The notes: generated by a model not told the origin, from the sequence alone. 5,328 nt of DNA from an uncultured Bacteroidota bacterium (GCA_937926185.1 CALEYM010000569.1:1-5328), one strand, 5' to 3'. Counted from the stretch's first letter, positions 1 through 5,328 are shown. Program-made: numbers and translations.

Positions 1-2
1 TG

Positions 3-167
3 ACCAACGCTGAAGAAACCACCGCCGGCACCGATCCGCTGAACCCGGACACGGATGGCGACGGACTGAACGACGGCGAAGAAGTAACGGGCACGGACGA
101 TCCGTCCACGCCGCTGGTAGCCTCGGGCACGAGCGATCCGCTCGATCCCTGCGATCCGTTCCCATGC
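3..167 (+). other. TSP3-like calcium-binding segment of the first protein
   Basis: The translation is rich in Asp, Gly, Thr and Pro. It contains the thrombospondin type 3 signature NPDTDGDGLNDGEE (45-83), followed by TGTDDPSTP, SGTSDPLDPCDP and a closing Cys pair (CDPFPC). In such segments the spaced Asp side chains bind calcium and rigidify a stalk between domains. Only the last one or two units are in the window, so the array probably continues upstream. The two Cys near the end may form a disulfide before the next module; that is inference. Confidence 0.75.
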
Positions 168-998
168 CTGAATATCAAGGTATTCCTAGGTGGCGCTTAC
201 GATGCCAATACTGACCGGTTGCGCGACGACCTCCGCACCCTGAACCTGATTCCGAACGGGCAGCCTTACGGCGGTATTCAATACACCGACTATGCCTACA
301 ATGGTACCGAAACGATTGGGGCAGGCGTATTGACCACAACGGGCGATAACGCTATCGTGGACTGGGTGATGGTGGAGCTGCGCAATGCAGCAACACCGGC
401 TACCGTGGTGGTCCGAAAAGCAGCCCTGGTGCAACGTGATGGCGACATCGTGAGTGCCGCGGACGGCACATCTCCGGTCTCGTTCTCCGGTGTGACATCG
501 GGTACTTATTATGTCGTAGCCAAACACCGCAACCACTTGGGGGTGATGACCGCTAATCCGGTTACGCTCAGCACCGGAGTGCCTGCTGGTATCGACTTTA
601 CCCTGGCTGCAACGCCGAACTATCAGTTGAGTGGTCCGGCCGGCACCATGTACGCACAACGTACACTTGATAATGGCAAACGCGCCCTGTGGGAAGGCAA
701 CATGGGTAAAGAAGATTTTGGAAACGGCCAGCATACCGGCGACCGAATCATCTATCAGGGTAATGCTGCCGATACCGACTTGCCGTATTACCGGGTATTA
801 CTCGATCCTGCCAATGTCACTGTGGCGCCGAACTGGATTGTACATGCCTATGATCGCGCAGATGCGAATATGGATGGCGATGTGATCTATCAGGGTAGTA
901 ATGCGGATTCCGATATTCCATTCTATGTCGTATTCCTGTTCCCGGGTAACACGCTATATCTCCCGAATTATATTATCTATGAACAGGTGCCTAAATAA
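3..998 (+). CDS. Large secreted modular protein, C-terminal part (5' end outside window)
   Basis: This frame is open from the first complete codon (3) to the TAA at 996-998, so the true start lies upstream. The TTG at 219 falls inside a conserved module and is not a start. Domains in order: an acidic TSP3-like calcium-binding stretch (about 3-167) with a DTDGDGLNDGEE motif and repeated (G)TDP/SDP turns; a beta-rich module (about 168-608) running from NIKVFLGGAYD through DNAIVDWVMVELR, RDGD and KHRNHLGVMT, a pattern I recall from many Saprospiraceae exoproteins; and a tail with two dockerin-like YQG repeats. Family knowledge suggests an extracellular, calcium-stabilised, multi-domain protein. 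Its catalytic or binding part, if any, is upstream. No recognisable T9SS type A or B sorting domain ends it: the last residues are YIIYEQVPK. The next gene begins 183 bp downstream on the same strand. I am sure of the frame and the 5' truncation, but do not know the function. Confidence 0.9.
   Translation, partial: TNAEETTAGTDPLNPDTDGDGLNDGEEVTGTDDPSTPLVASGTSDPLDPCDPFPCLNIKVFLGGAYDANTDRLRDDLRTLNLIPNGQPYGGIQYTDYAYNGTETIGAGVLTTTGDNAIVDWVMVELRNAATPATVVVRKAALVQRDGDIVSAADGTSPVSFSGVTSGTYYVVAKHRNHLGVMTANPVTLSTGVPAGIDFTLAATPNYQLSGPAGTMYAQRTLDNGKRALWEGNMGKEDFGNGQHTGDRIIYQGNAADTDLPYYRVLLDPANVTVAPNWIVHAYDRADANMDGDVIYQGSNADSDIPFYVVFLFPGNTLYLPNYIIYEQVPK
738..995 (+). repeat. Two tandem dockerin-like YQG repeats at the C terminus
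   Basis: Two units about 46 codons apart share the pattern GD-x-I-YQG-NAD-D-(L/I)P-(Y/F)Y, then a hydrophobic stretch, a P-N-(W/Y)-I and a final Tyr. Unit one starts at 738 (GDRIIYQGNAADTD) and unit two at 876 (GDVIYQGSNADSD). The joint between them, DANMDGDV (861-884), matches the first half of a dockerin or EF-hand calcium loop, with acidic or Asn side chains at positions 1, 3, 5 and 7. It has Gly rather than an acidic residue at position 12, so it is not a canonical loop. Comparable GDVNxDGxxIYQG tails are known to me at the ends of Saprospiraceae exoproteins. A role in anchoring or partner binding is possible but unproven. Confidence 0.65.
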
Positions 999-1181
999 TT
1001 GAGATGGATCAATTGTGCCGGAAGTCTGAATGTAGATTACTGGTGAATAGAAGTTTAGCGATGAAAAGAAGAGGGTGTTTCGTGACTGTATATCAACAAG
1101 ATAATTATAGGGCGAAACATGCTTCTTCTTTTCCAGCGCTAAACCGTAAGGCAAAAACTTAATATTTTCAAAGCAAAAAAG
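999..1181. other. AT-rich intergenic region with a long palindrome
   Basis: This 183-bp gap between the first stop and the second start has no supported ORF; the short minus-strand ORF crossing it (954-1154) largely follows from the palindrome. The middle (1053-1144) is a long imperfect inverted repeat, listed separately. The last 20 bases before the ATG at 1182 are almost all A and purine, with no strong Shine-Dalgarno, as is usual for Bacteroidota leaders. I found no convincing TAnnTTTG promoter box. Confidence 0.7.
1053..1144. repeat. Long imperfect inverted repeat (about 90-nt hairpin)
   Basis: The left arm 1053-1082 (gtttagcg, then aaaagaag, then tgtttcg) is the reverse complement of the right arm 1113-1144 in the same order. 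By eye, about 27 of 32 alignment columns match, with two one-base gaps and three mismatches, one of them a G.U pair. The intervening 30 nt can pair further: 1086-1094 with 1100-1110 across a two-base bulge, leaving a five-base AACAA loop (1095-1099). The whole element could therefore fold as one extended hairpin. It lies 54 nt after the first stop and 37 nt before the second start. No T-run follows it on the plus strand, so it is not a standard intrinsic terminator. It could be an mRNA-processing or stability element, a REP/MITE-like palindrome or a small RNA; the sequence does not decide. Confidence 0.75.
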
Positions 1182-2018
1182 ATGAAAAACATAATTGTAA
1201 TATTATCTTTTTTTTATTGGGCGGTCGCCGCTCACGGGCAAGTAAAATTTAATCTGTCTTATCAACCTGATACTAAAGTGTACACGGTCAGTTTAATTTC
1301 TCAAAAAAGCTGGAATGCTCCGATGCACAAAACGGGTTCCGCACAAGTCATTTTGCGTGTTTCGGCAGACGCCGCATTTGTCCCGGCCATCACGAGCAGG
1401 GTCGAGGGACTTGTTTGTGCTGACAATGCTTATATTGAAAATCTGCAACAGGCGCCCGGATATACTTTTGTGGCGATTGCCATGGTGAACGGCCCAACCG
1501 ATAAGATCAATTTTTCGGAAGGGGAAGAAACGCCGTTGTTCGATTTTATCAATGCAGCGGGTGATTGCCCGGGCTTGGTTGAACTGACTGCCAATGACGA
1601 TTCCCTGGTACGTTCGGTGATTGCTGAAGGTTTTAACGTGACCCAACATATTGCAGTATTGGGTGCAAGGGGCAATGCATACGCCGGTATTGCAGCGGGC
1701 GCTGTTGATTGTGGGCTGGTTAGTGGTGTTCCGGATAACACAAGATCAGACATTGAAAATATAAAGGTGGCGCCACTGCCTGCCGATGAACAGGTTACGG
1801 TTACCTGGAACCGGATTTCGGATGCAACAGGAGATGTTGAAATAGCCATTCACAACATTTTCGGTCAGATGATCTGGCTGCAGTCCGTACCTGCCGGTAA
1901 GGGGGAGTTTACGCAAAACATAATGGTAAAAGACTGGAAACCGGGTTTGTATCATCTCGTATTTCAATCTGCGGATGGGCGCCGTTCTGTTCCCCATAAT
2001 CTGCTGATAGTGCATTGA
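1182..2018 (+). CDS. Secreted cohesin-like protein with T9SS-like sorting domain
   Basis: This is a complete 278-residue protein. The ATG at 1182 follows an A-rich leader and gives a good Sec signal peptide: a Lys at residue 2, a hydrophobic core at residues 4-16, and probable cleavage after AHG (17-19) with Gln at +1, which is common in Bacteroidota. Residues about 21-172 form one beta-sandwich module of the cohesin-like type seen in Saprospiraceae: VKFNLSYQPDTKVYTVSLIS, WNAP, STG-like GSAQVILRV, TPLFDF, a Cys-Pro-Gly turn, a ND(D)SL strand pair and a closing IAVLGARGNAYAG. A Ser/Asp-rich linker leads to a C-terminal sorting-domain-like region (191-278). It probably crosses the outer membrane by T9SS and is either anchored or released. 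No catalytic residues are evident; a structural or adhesive role is inferred. The next gene, 79 bp downstream, carries three relatives of the module, so the two may be co-expressed. An 8-T tract (1208-1215) lies in the signal-peptide codons. Confidence 0.93.
   Translation: MKNIIVILSFFYWAVAAHGQVKFNLSYQPDTKVYTVSLISQKSWNAPMHKTGSAQVILRVSADAAFVPAITSRVEGLVCADNAYIENLQQAPGYTFVAIAMVNGPTDKINFSEGEETPLFDFINAAGDCPGLVELTANDDSLVRSVIAEGFNVTQHIAVLGARGNAYAGIAAGAVDCGLVSGVPDNTRSDIENIKVAPLPADEQVTVTWNRISDATGDVEIAIHNIFGQMIWLQSVPAGKGEFTQNIMVKDWKPGLYHLVFQSADGRRSVPHNLLIVH
1752..2015 (+). other. Divergent T9SS type A-like C-terminal sorting domain
   Basis: The last 88 residues follow the order of Por-type sorting domains (the TIGR04183 kind): a Pro-containing first strand (VAPLPADEQVTVTW), a strand with the Gly turn (VEIAIHNIFGQMIW), a Gly-rich middle, then WKPGLYHLVFQSADGRRS and a short last strand ending IVH. 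In the family this domain is recognised by the T9SS translocon and often removed by PorU when the protein is attached to the surface. The usual YPNP start is here APLP, so the Asn of PNP is replaced by Leu. The rest, notably GLY followed by a hydrophobic strand and a basic pair, fits well. Confidence 0.75.
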
Positions 2019-2097
2019 TCTGTATTACAGTTATCCTTGGAATTCCTGTTTAATCCATCGGTGGTTTTACCACTGGTATTTAAAATAATAACTGATC
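2019..2097. other. Short intergenic spacer with a small hairpin
   Basis: This 79-bp gap separates the second and third genes. It holds a 7-bp stem (CGGTGGT, 2059-2065, with ACCACTG, 2069-2075, including one G.T pair) closed by a TTT loop, followed by an AT-rich stretch up to the ATG at 2098. The run after the stem is TATTTAAAATAATAA rather than a T-tract, so an intrinsic terminator is doubtful. The spacer is short and the genes are co-directional, so readthrough from gene 2 into gene 3 is plausible. No strong Shine-Dalgarno precedes the start. Confidence 0.5.
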
Positions 2098-5000
2098 ATG
2101 AAAATAATTCGACTCTCCCTGCTCGCAGTATTGTTTATTTTTTCTATTCAATGCATCGATGCCGCGGTGTATTATCGCCTGATCTATAACGGCCTTTCAC
2201 AAACCTACACGCTGGCCATACGAAGCACGGTACCTTACTCAGGTCCTATGGCCCGTATTACCAATTCAACCCAGGTTTCTATTGTAGCGCCCGATCCAGA
2301 TGCTTCGGGACCGATGGCCTTTACGGTTACTAATCTCACCAATCTGACGGCACTTCAGTGGGGTTTTTCCCAAATCAATAGTCCGGTTGAAAACCCGGGC
2401 AAAGATTATCTGTTTTTCGCGCCGTCTAATTCCGGCACTTATACCCCGTTTGATATTCCGGTTAATACCTGGATTGATCTGTTTTCTTTTCAAACTTCAA
2501 GCCCTTGTATAGGGCCGCTGTATTTACTCAGTAACAATGCAGACCCATTGAGTTCAAACGAGTCTATAAATTCTGGTAACAATTTTAAAACCCTTGGTGG
2601 CGGCAATGTTAACCTGTATGCCGGCAATGAAAGCAACAACGTGGGATGCGCCTGCGTCACTTACAAAATGACCCTCGATCCCGATGGCCAAACCTACCGG
2701 ATTTCTTTTAATAGCGCGGCGGCTTTCTCCGGGCCTTTCGCCCGGATCACGGGCAGCACACAATTTACAGTGGTATTGCCCGACCCGGATGGCGCAGGCC
2801 CCGGCGCTGCACAGATCACGAACCTCACCTCCTTGACTTCACTCCATATAACGAGTTCGCAATTGAACAATCCCTCCGAAAATCCTTCGGGGGACTACAT
2901 TTTTTTTACGCCGGATAATTCAGGGTCTTATACCCTGTTCAATATTCCTGCAAATACGGATATTGAATTGTTTACATTCCGTATAGATGGCGGCTGTATA
3001 GGCGAGGTATATTTATATGACAATTATACAGATCCGTTAAATGCCAATATCATTGTCAATGCCGATAATAACTTCAGAACGCTGGGTGGCGGGAATGTCA
3101 ACCTGTATTGCGATAACGCCAGCGAACCGCTGGCTTGTGCCGAATGTCAACTAACCAATATTACCGTTCTGCCGGAGGCAGTGCGCTGCAACGGCGGAAA
3201 CGATGGTCAGGCAACTGTTATCGCTGCCGACGGTACCCCGGTATACAGCTATGCGTGGCCGCCTGAAGCCGGTAACCAAACCACACAAACAGCGCTTAGC
3301 CTGGTTTCAGGCACCTACACGGTGACCGTCACGGATGGCTTGGGCTGTACGGGGACCGGCTCAGTAACCATTGCTGAACCGGACGCTCTGAGTGCATCCA
3401 TTGAAGCCCTGTCGGCTATATCCTGTCCGAACGAGCCCACCGGCGCTCTGAAGGCACACGCTTTGGGCGGCACACCGCCCTACCAGTACTTATGGAGCAA
3501 TGGTTCTATCTTACAAACCATAACGGGCCTGGCGCCCAATCTGTATGTGCTGACCATTACAGATGCCAATAATTGTACGGCTACCAGCACAGAAACAGTG
3601 GTTTTGCCCGCAATTGAATTAGCAGCGGATATTGATGAATACGGTAACGTTACCTGTCGGGGAGGCGCCGACGGAACGGCAAACGTTTCCGTTCACGGTG
3701 GCACGCCGGGATATACCTACCTATGGAGCAATGGACAATCAACGGCGACGGCTACGAGCCTCCCGGCCGGCGTGTTCACCGTGACGGTAACCGATAGCGG
3801 CGGTTGTACGGCAACTGCCAGCGTCGCCATTACCGAACCTGCGCTGGATTTCTCCGTAGTAATCAGCGTTTCGACCAATGCCCTCTGCGCCGGTGCGTCG
3901 AATGGTACCGCCCAGGCTTTGGCCTCGAATGGCGCTGAGCCATATACTTATTCCTGGAACAGCCTGCCGCCTCAAAACAATGCCGCGGCGTGGAATCTGC
4001 CGGCCGGCACGTATACCGTTACAGCCACTGACAATAACGGTTGTTCGGCAACGGCCAGCGCACAGATCAGTGAGCCGGCGCCAATGGATGCTACGATCAG
4101 CGCTTTAAACCATCCCACCTGCATCGGCGGAAACAATGGTTCTGCCTCGGTCATTGCGGGCGGAGGCACAGCGCCATATACGTACGTTTGGAGTACGACC
4201 CCGGCACAAAGTACGGCTATTGCAGGCGCGTTGAGCGCCGGCGCCTACACGGTCGCCGTGACTGATCAGAACGGCTGTACCGCAACGGCAGAAGCAACGC
4301 TGTCCGACCCGGCCAACGACAACGATTGCGCCTGCGTAACGTACAAAATGGTACTTGACCCTGATGGCCAGACATACCGTGTTTCGTTCAAAAGTACGAA
4401 ACCCTATTCCGGCCCATGGGCGCGCATCACGGGCAGCACACAATTTACCATTGCATTGCCGGATCCCGATGGCGCGGGCCCGGGCGTTGCACAGATCACA
4501 AACCTGACCAATCTGACTGCCCTGGAATTTGCCTTTTCCCAATTGAACCACCCGGTTGAAAATCCGCTTAAAGATTATTTTTTCTTTGCGCCTGCAAATT
4601 CCGGGTCTTATACTTTATTTGACATACCGGCGAATACGGATATAGAAGTATTTACATTCAGAATAGAAGACGGTTGTAACGGGACATTATATTTGTATGA
4701 TAATGTGCATGATCCCCTGAATACAAACATTGTTGTAAATGCCGATAATAATTTCAGAACTCTGGGCGGAGGCAACGTAAACCTCTATTGTGGTAATGAA
4801 GGCGGGCCGCTGGCTTGTCCCGACTGCCAATTGACGAATATCACAATTATTGGTGAAAATGTAACCTGCATGGGCGGTAATGACGGTGCGGCTACAGCCA
4901 TTGCAGCAGATGGCACGGGCGTTTATTCCTACCAGTGGTCGGTCAATGCCGGCAATCAAACTACCCAAACTGCTATTAATCTGGCCGCGGGCATTTATAC

Positions 5001-5328
5001 TGTAACGGTGACGGACGGCGTTTTCTGTACAGGCACGGCAACGGTCACTATTTCCCAGCCTGAATTATTGTCCGCTTCCATCCCTGCATATACGGATGTC
5101 AGTTGTTTTGATGGTACGGATGGTACGGCAACAGTTTTCGCCTCCGGCGGAACAGGCCCTTATATTTACACCTGGAGCAGCGGCAGTACCGACCTGACGG
5201 TTACCGGGTTGGGCGCAGGCGCTCATACGGTCACCGTTACCGATGCCAATAATTGTACTGCCAGCGCTGAAATAATACTCTCCGAACCGGCGCTCGCTCT
5301 TACGGTAGATATTGTAACCACCAATGCC
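2098..5328 (+). CDS. Giant SprB-repeat/cohesin-like surface protein, N-terminal part (3' end outside window)
   Basis: The frame is open from the ATG at 2098 through the last base: 1077 codons and no stop, so the gene continues downstream. I checked every codon and saw no frameshift. Residues 1-22 are a signal peptide (KIIR, then a hydrophobic core, with likely cleavage after IDA). A lipobox is unlikely because Cys19 is preceded by SIQ. Order of modules: cohesin-like A1 (24-177), A2 (184-340), SprB repeats R1-R5 (351-738), A3 (744-901), R6 and R7 (911-1064), start of R8. SprB of Flavobacterium johnsoniae is a very large mobile adhesin carried along the cell by the gliding machinery and exported by T9SS. 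This protein shares its repeat type, not necessarily its role. A sorting domain is expected at the unseen C terminus. Adhesion, gliding or matrix function is inferred. It may be co-transcribed with the smaller cohesin-like gene 79 bp upstream. Confidence 0.93.
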   Translation, partial: MKIIRLSLLAVLFIFSIQCIDAAVYYRLIYNGLSQTYTLAIRSTVPYSGPMARITNSTQVSIVAPDPDASGPMAFTVTNLTNLTALQWGFSQINSPVENPGKDYLFFAPSNSGTYTPFDIPVNTWIDLFSFQTSSPCIGPLYLLSNNADPLSSNESINSGNNFKTLGGGNVNLYAGNESNNVGCACVTYKMTLDPDGQTYRISFNSAAAFSGPFARITGSTQFTVVLPDPDGAGPGAAQITNLTSLTSLHITSSQLNNPSENPSGDYIFFTPDNSGSYTLFNIPANTDIELFTFRIDGGCIGEVYLYDNYTDPLNANIIVNADNNFRTLGGGNVNLYCDNASEPLACAECQLTNITVLPEAVRCNGGNDGQATVIAADGTPVYSYAWPPEAGNQTTQTALSLVSGTYTVTVTDGLGCTGTGSVTIAEPDALSASIEALSAISCPNEPTGALKAHALGGTPPYQYLWSNGSILQTITGLAPNLYVLTITDANNCTATSTETVVLPAIELAADIDEYGNVTCRGGADGTANVSVHGGTPGYTYLWSNGQSTATATSLPAGVFTVTVTDSGGCTATASVAITEPALDFSVVISVSTNALCAGASNGTAQALASNGAEPYTYSWNSLPPQNNAAAWNLPAGTYTVTATDNNGCSATASAQISEPAPMDATISALNHPTCIGGNNGSASVIAGGGTAPYTYVWSTTPAQSTAIAGALSAGAYTVAVTDQNGCTATAEATLSDPANDNDCACVTYKMVLDPDGQTYRVSFKSTKPYSGPWARITGSTQFTIALPDPDGAGPGVAQITNLTNLTALEFAFSQLNHPVENPLKDYFFFAPANSGSYTLFDIPANTDIEVFTFRIEDGCNGTLYLYDNVHDPLNTNIVVNADNNFRTLGGGNVNLYCGNEGGPLACPDCQLTNITIIGENVTCMGGNDGAATAIAADGTGVYSYQWSVNAGNQTTQTAINLAAGIYTVTVTDGVFCTGTATVTISQPELLSASIPAYTDVSCFDGTDGTATVFASGGTGPYIYTWSSGSTDLTVTGLGAGAHTVTVTDANNCTASAEIILSEPALALTVDIVTTNA
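2167..2628 (+). other. Cohesin-like module A1 of the giant protein
   Basis: Residues 24-177 start right after the signal peptide with VYYRLIYNGLSQTYTLAI and pass through PYSGPMARITNSTQVSI, PDPDASGP, NLTNLTAL, SPVENPGKDYLFFAP, FDIP and SPCIGPLYLL, ending at NNFKTLGGGNVNLYAGN. This is the same layout as A2 and A3 and, more distantly, as the module of the preceding gene. A1 lacks the CxC entrance motif and the Cys after the NVNLY strand that A2 and A3 have (Ala replaces that Cys), and DPDGQT is replaced by NGLSQT. It is joined directly to A2 with no SprB repeat between them. Confidence 0.7.
2647..3117 (+). other. Cohesin-like module A2 of the giant protein
   Basis: Residues 184-340 open with CACVTYKMTLDPDGQTYR and close with RTLGGGNVNLYC, followed by a PLACxxCQ linker (344-351) leading into the first SprB repeat. 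Cys positions are 184, 186, 300, 338, 347 and 350, an arrangement repeated in A3 and consistent with disulfides in an extracellular protein. By hand alignment about 127 of 168 residues are identical to A3 (including the linker). The segment around residues 242-268 is the most divergent part. Confidence 0.75.
3148..4311 (+). repeat. SprB repeat array 1, five units (R1-R5)
   Basis: Five units of 76-79 residues follow one another without linkers: R1 351-428, R2 429-504, R3 505-581, R4 582-660, R5 661-738. Each has the SprB pattern: a Cys followed by a Gly/Asn/Asp turn (usually C-x-GG-x-(D/N)G), A-x-V strands, GGTPPYTYxW or a near match, a (L)xAGTYTVTVTD strand, then (N)GCTATA and a closing (S/T)EP or similar. 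Two Cys per unit, 50-53 residues apart (364/417, 443/493, 520/570, 597/649, 675/727), could pair. R3 is the closest to consensus. R2 is the most degraded: NEPTG at the turn, and LAPNLYVLTITD in place of AGTYTVTVTD. The units are diverged at the DNA level, so recent slippage is not evident. Confidence 0.85.
4327..4797 (+). other. Cohesin-like module A3 of the giant protein
   Basis: Residues 744-900 repeat the A2 architecture, from CACVTYKMVLDPDGQTYR to RTLGGGNVNLYC, followed by the PLACPDCQ linker (904-911). It sits between two SprB arrays, so it divides the stalk into blocks. Its ends are clearly A2-like. Its centre (802-844: NLTNLTAL, FSQ, PVENP, KDY, FFAP, FDIP) matches A1 better than A2: 33 of 43 identical to A1 versus 29 of 43 to A2 by hand count. 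Confidence 0.75.
4828..5328 (+). repeat. SprB repeat array 2, units R6, R7 and partial R8
   Basis: R6 covers residues 911-988, R7 covers 989-1064, and the last 13 residues (ALALTVDIVTTNA) begin R8 at the window edge. The Cys pairs are 924/977 and 1003/1053. R6 is of the same subtype as R1, the other repeat that directly follows a cohesin-like module: QLTNIT at the start, GGNDG, IAADGT, VYSY, AGNQTTQTA and CTGT are shared, with 54 of 78 residues identical by hand count. The array evidently continues downstream. Confidence 0.85.

Larger units (their letters stand above)
2641..5328 (+). repeat. Higher-order block duplication with 1680-bp period
   Basis: Sequence from 2641 onward aligns with sequence from 4321 onward at an offset of exactly 1680 bp (560 codons), without a single indel through A2/A3, the linker, R1/R6 and R2/R7. 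The longest shared exact DNA stretch I noted is 23 bp (2746-2768 and 4426-4448), encoding ITGSTQF. Protein identity by hand count is about 76% for module plus linker, 69% for R1/R6 and 45% for R2/R7. One repeat unit of the gene is thus a cohesin-like module followed by a run of SprB repeats. Confidence 0.8.

Noticed and set aside
219..998. TTG at 219 as the start of the first gene
   Set aside because: The frame is open back to the window edge and codes for a TSP3 motif and the beginning of the conserved NIKVFLGG module, so the gene is truncated rather than starting here.
1053..1144. Integron attC site or intrinsic terminator
   Set aside because: The palindrome ends (gtttagcg and cgctaaac) do not fit the RYYYAAC/GTTRRRY core sites, no integrase or cassette is near, and no T-run follows the stem.
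1053..1144. Transposon ends with target-site duplication
   Set aside because: The flanks (gaatagaa and cgtaaggc) show no matching direct repeat, and there is no transposase. Only a REP/MITE-like possibility remains.
954..1154. Minus-strand 66-codon ORF across the first intergenic gap
   Set aside because: It overlaps the end of a clear gene and the palindrome, has no recognisable domain, and its composition follows the AT-rich hairpin.
2032..2039. Promoter -7 box (tatccttg) for the giant gene
   Set aside because: It has one mismatch to TAnnTTTG, and the only nearby TTG (2015-2017) is too close for the usual spacing.
2098..2167. Lipoprotein signal with Cys19 as the lipidation site
   Set aside because: The residues before Cys19 (SIQ) do not fit a lipobox, which needs Gly, Ala or Ser just before the Cys. 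A signal peptidase I site after IDA fits better.
3148..4311. CRISPR array or recent microsatellite expansion
   Set aside because: The periodicity is 77-79 codons, in frame, and conserved at protein rather than DNA level; it is a protein repeat.
3739..4551. Overlapping ORFs on both strands inside the SprB/cohesin-like gene
   Set aside because: They lie within a continuous frame with recognisable repeats. Their translations are Arg/Ala-rich with no family resemblance, as expected of shadows of GC-rich repetitive coding sequence.

Overview
The window looks like chromosome from a Bacteroidota bacterium, most likely of the Saprospirales (Lewinella/Haliscomenobacter-like) group. The reasons are: three consecutive plus-strand genes for exported, modular surface proteins; SprB-type repeats; a Por/type IX secretion (T9SS)-like C-terminal sorting domain; a Gln at the predicted mature N terminus of the second protein; and A-rich leaders without a strong Shine-Dalgarno. 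The placement rests on domain style only, since there is no rRNA or housekeeping gene. No coding region on the minus strand is supported.

Layout: (1) 3-998 is the 3' end of a large secreted protein: a calcium-binding thrombospondin-type-3-like segment, a beta-rich module known from many Saprospiraceae exoproteins, and two dockerin-like YQG repeats at the extreme C terminus. (2) 999-1181 is an AT-rich gap containing a roughly 90-nt imperfect palindrome (1053-1144) that could fold into one long hairpin. (3) 1182-2018 is a complete 278-residue exported protein: signal peptide, one cohesin-like beta-sandwich module and a divergent T9SS sorting domain. (4) 2019-2097 is a short spacer with a small hairpin. 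(5) 2098-5328 is the first 1077 codons of a much larger protein that runs off the window. It has a signal peptide, two cohesin-like modules (A1, A2), five SprB repeats (R1-R5), a third cohesin-like module (A3), then SprB repeats R6, R7 and the start of R8.

The genes read as a cluster of cell-surface or adhesin-type proteins. The single module of gene 2 is recognisably related to modules A1-A3 of gene 3, so the two neighbours share a building block: one as a compact secreted protein, the other as part of a giant tandem-repeat protein. Gene 3 grew by block duplication: A2+R1+R2 and A3+R6+R7 align without an indel at an offset of exactly 1680 bp (560 codons). By hand count, identity falls from about 76% (A2/A3) to 69% (R1/R6) to 45% (R2/R7). 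The likely role is adhesion, gliding or extracellular matrix, by analogy with SprB of Flavobacterium johnsoniae. The window itself does not prove a function. No clearly new system is visible. The least explained items are the long intergenic palindrome and the mosaic history of module A3.
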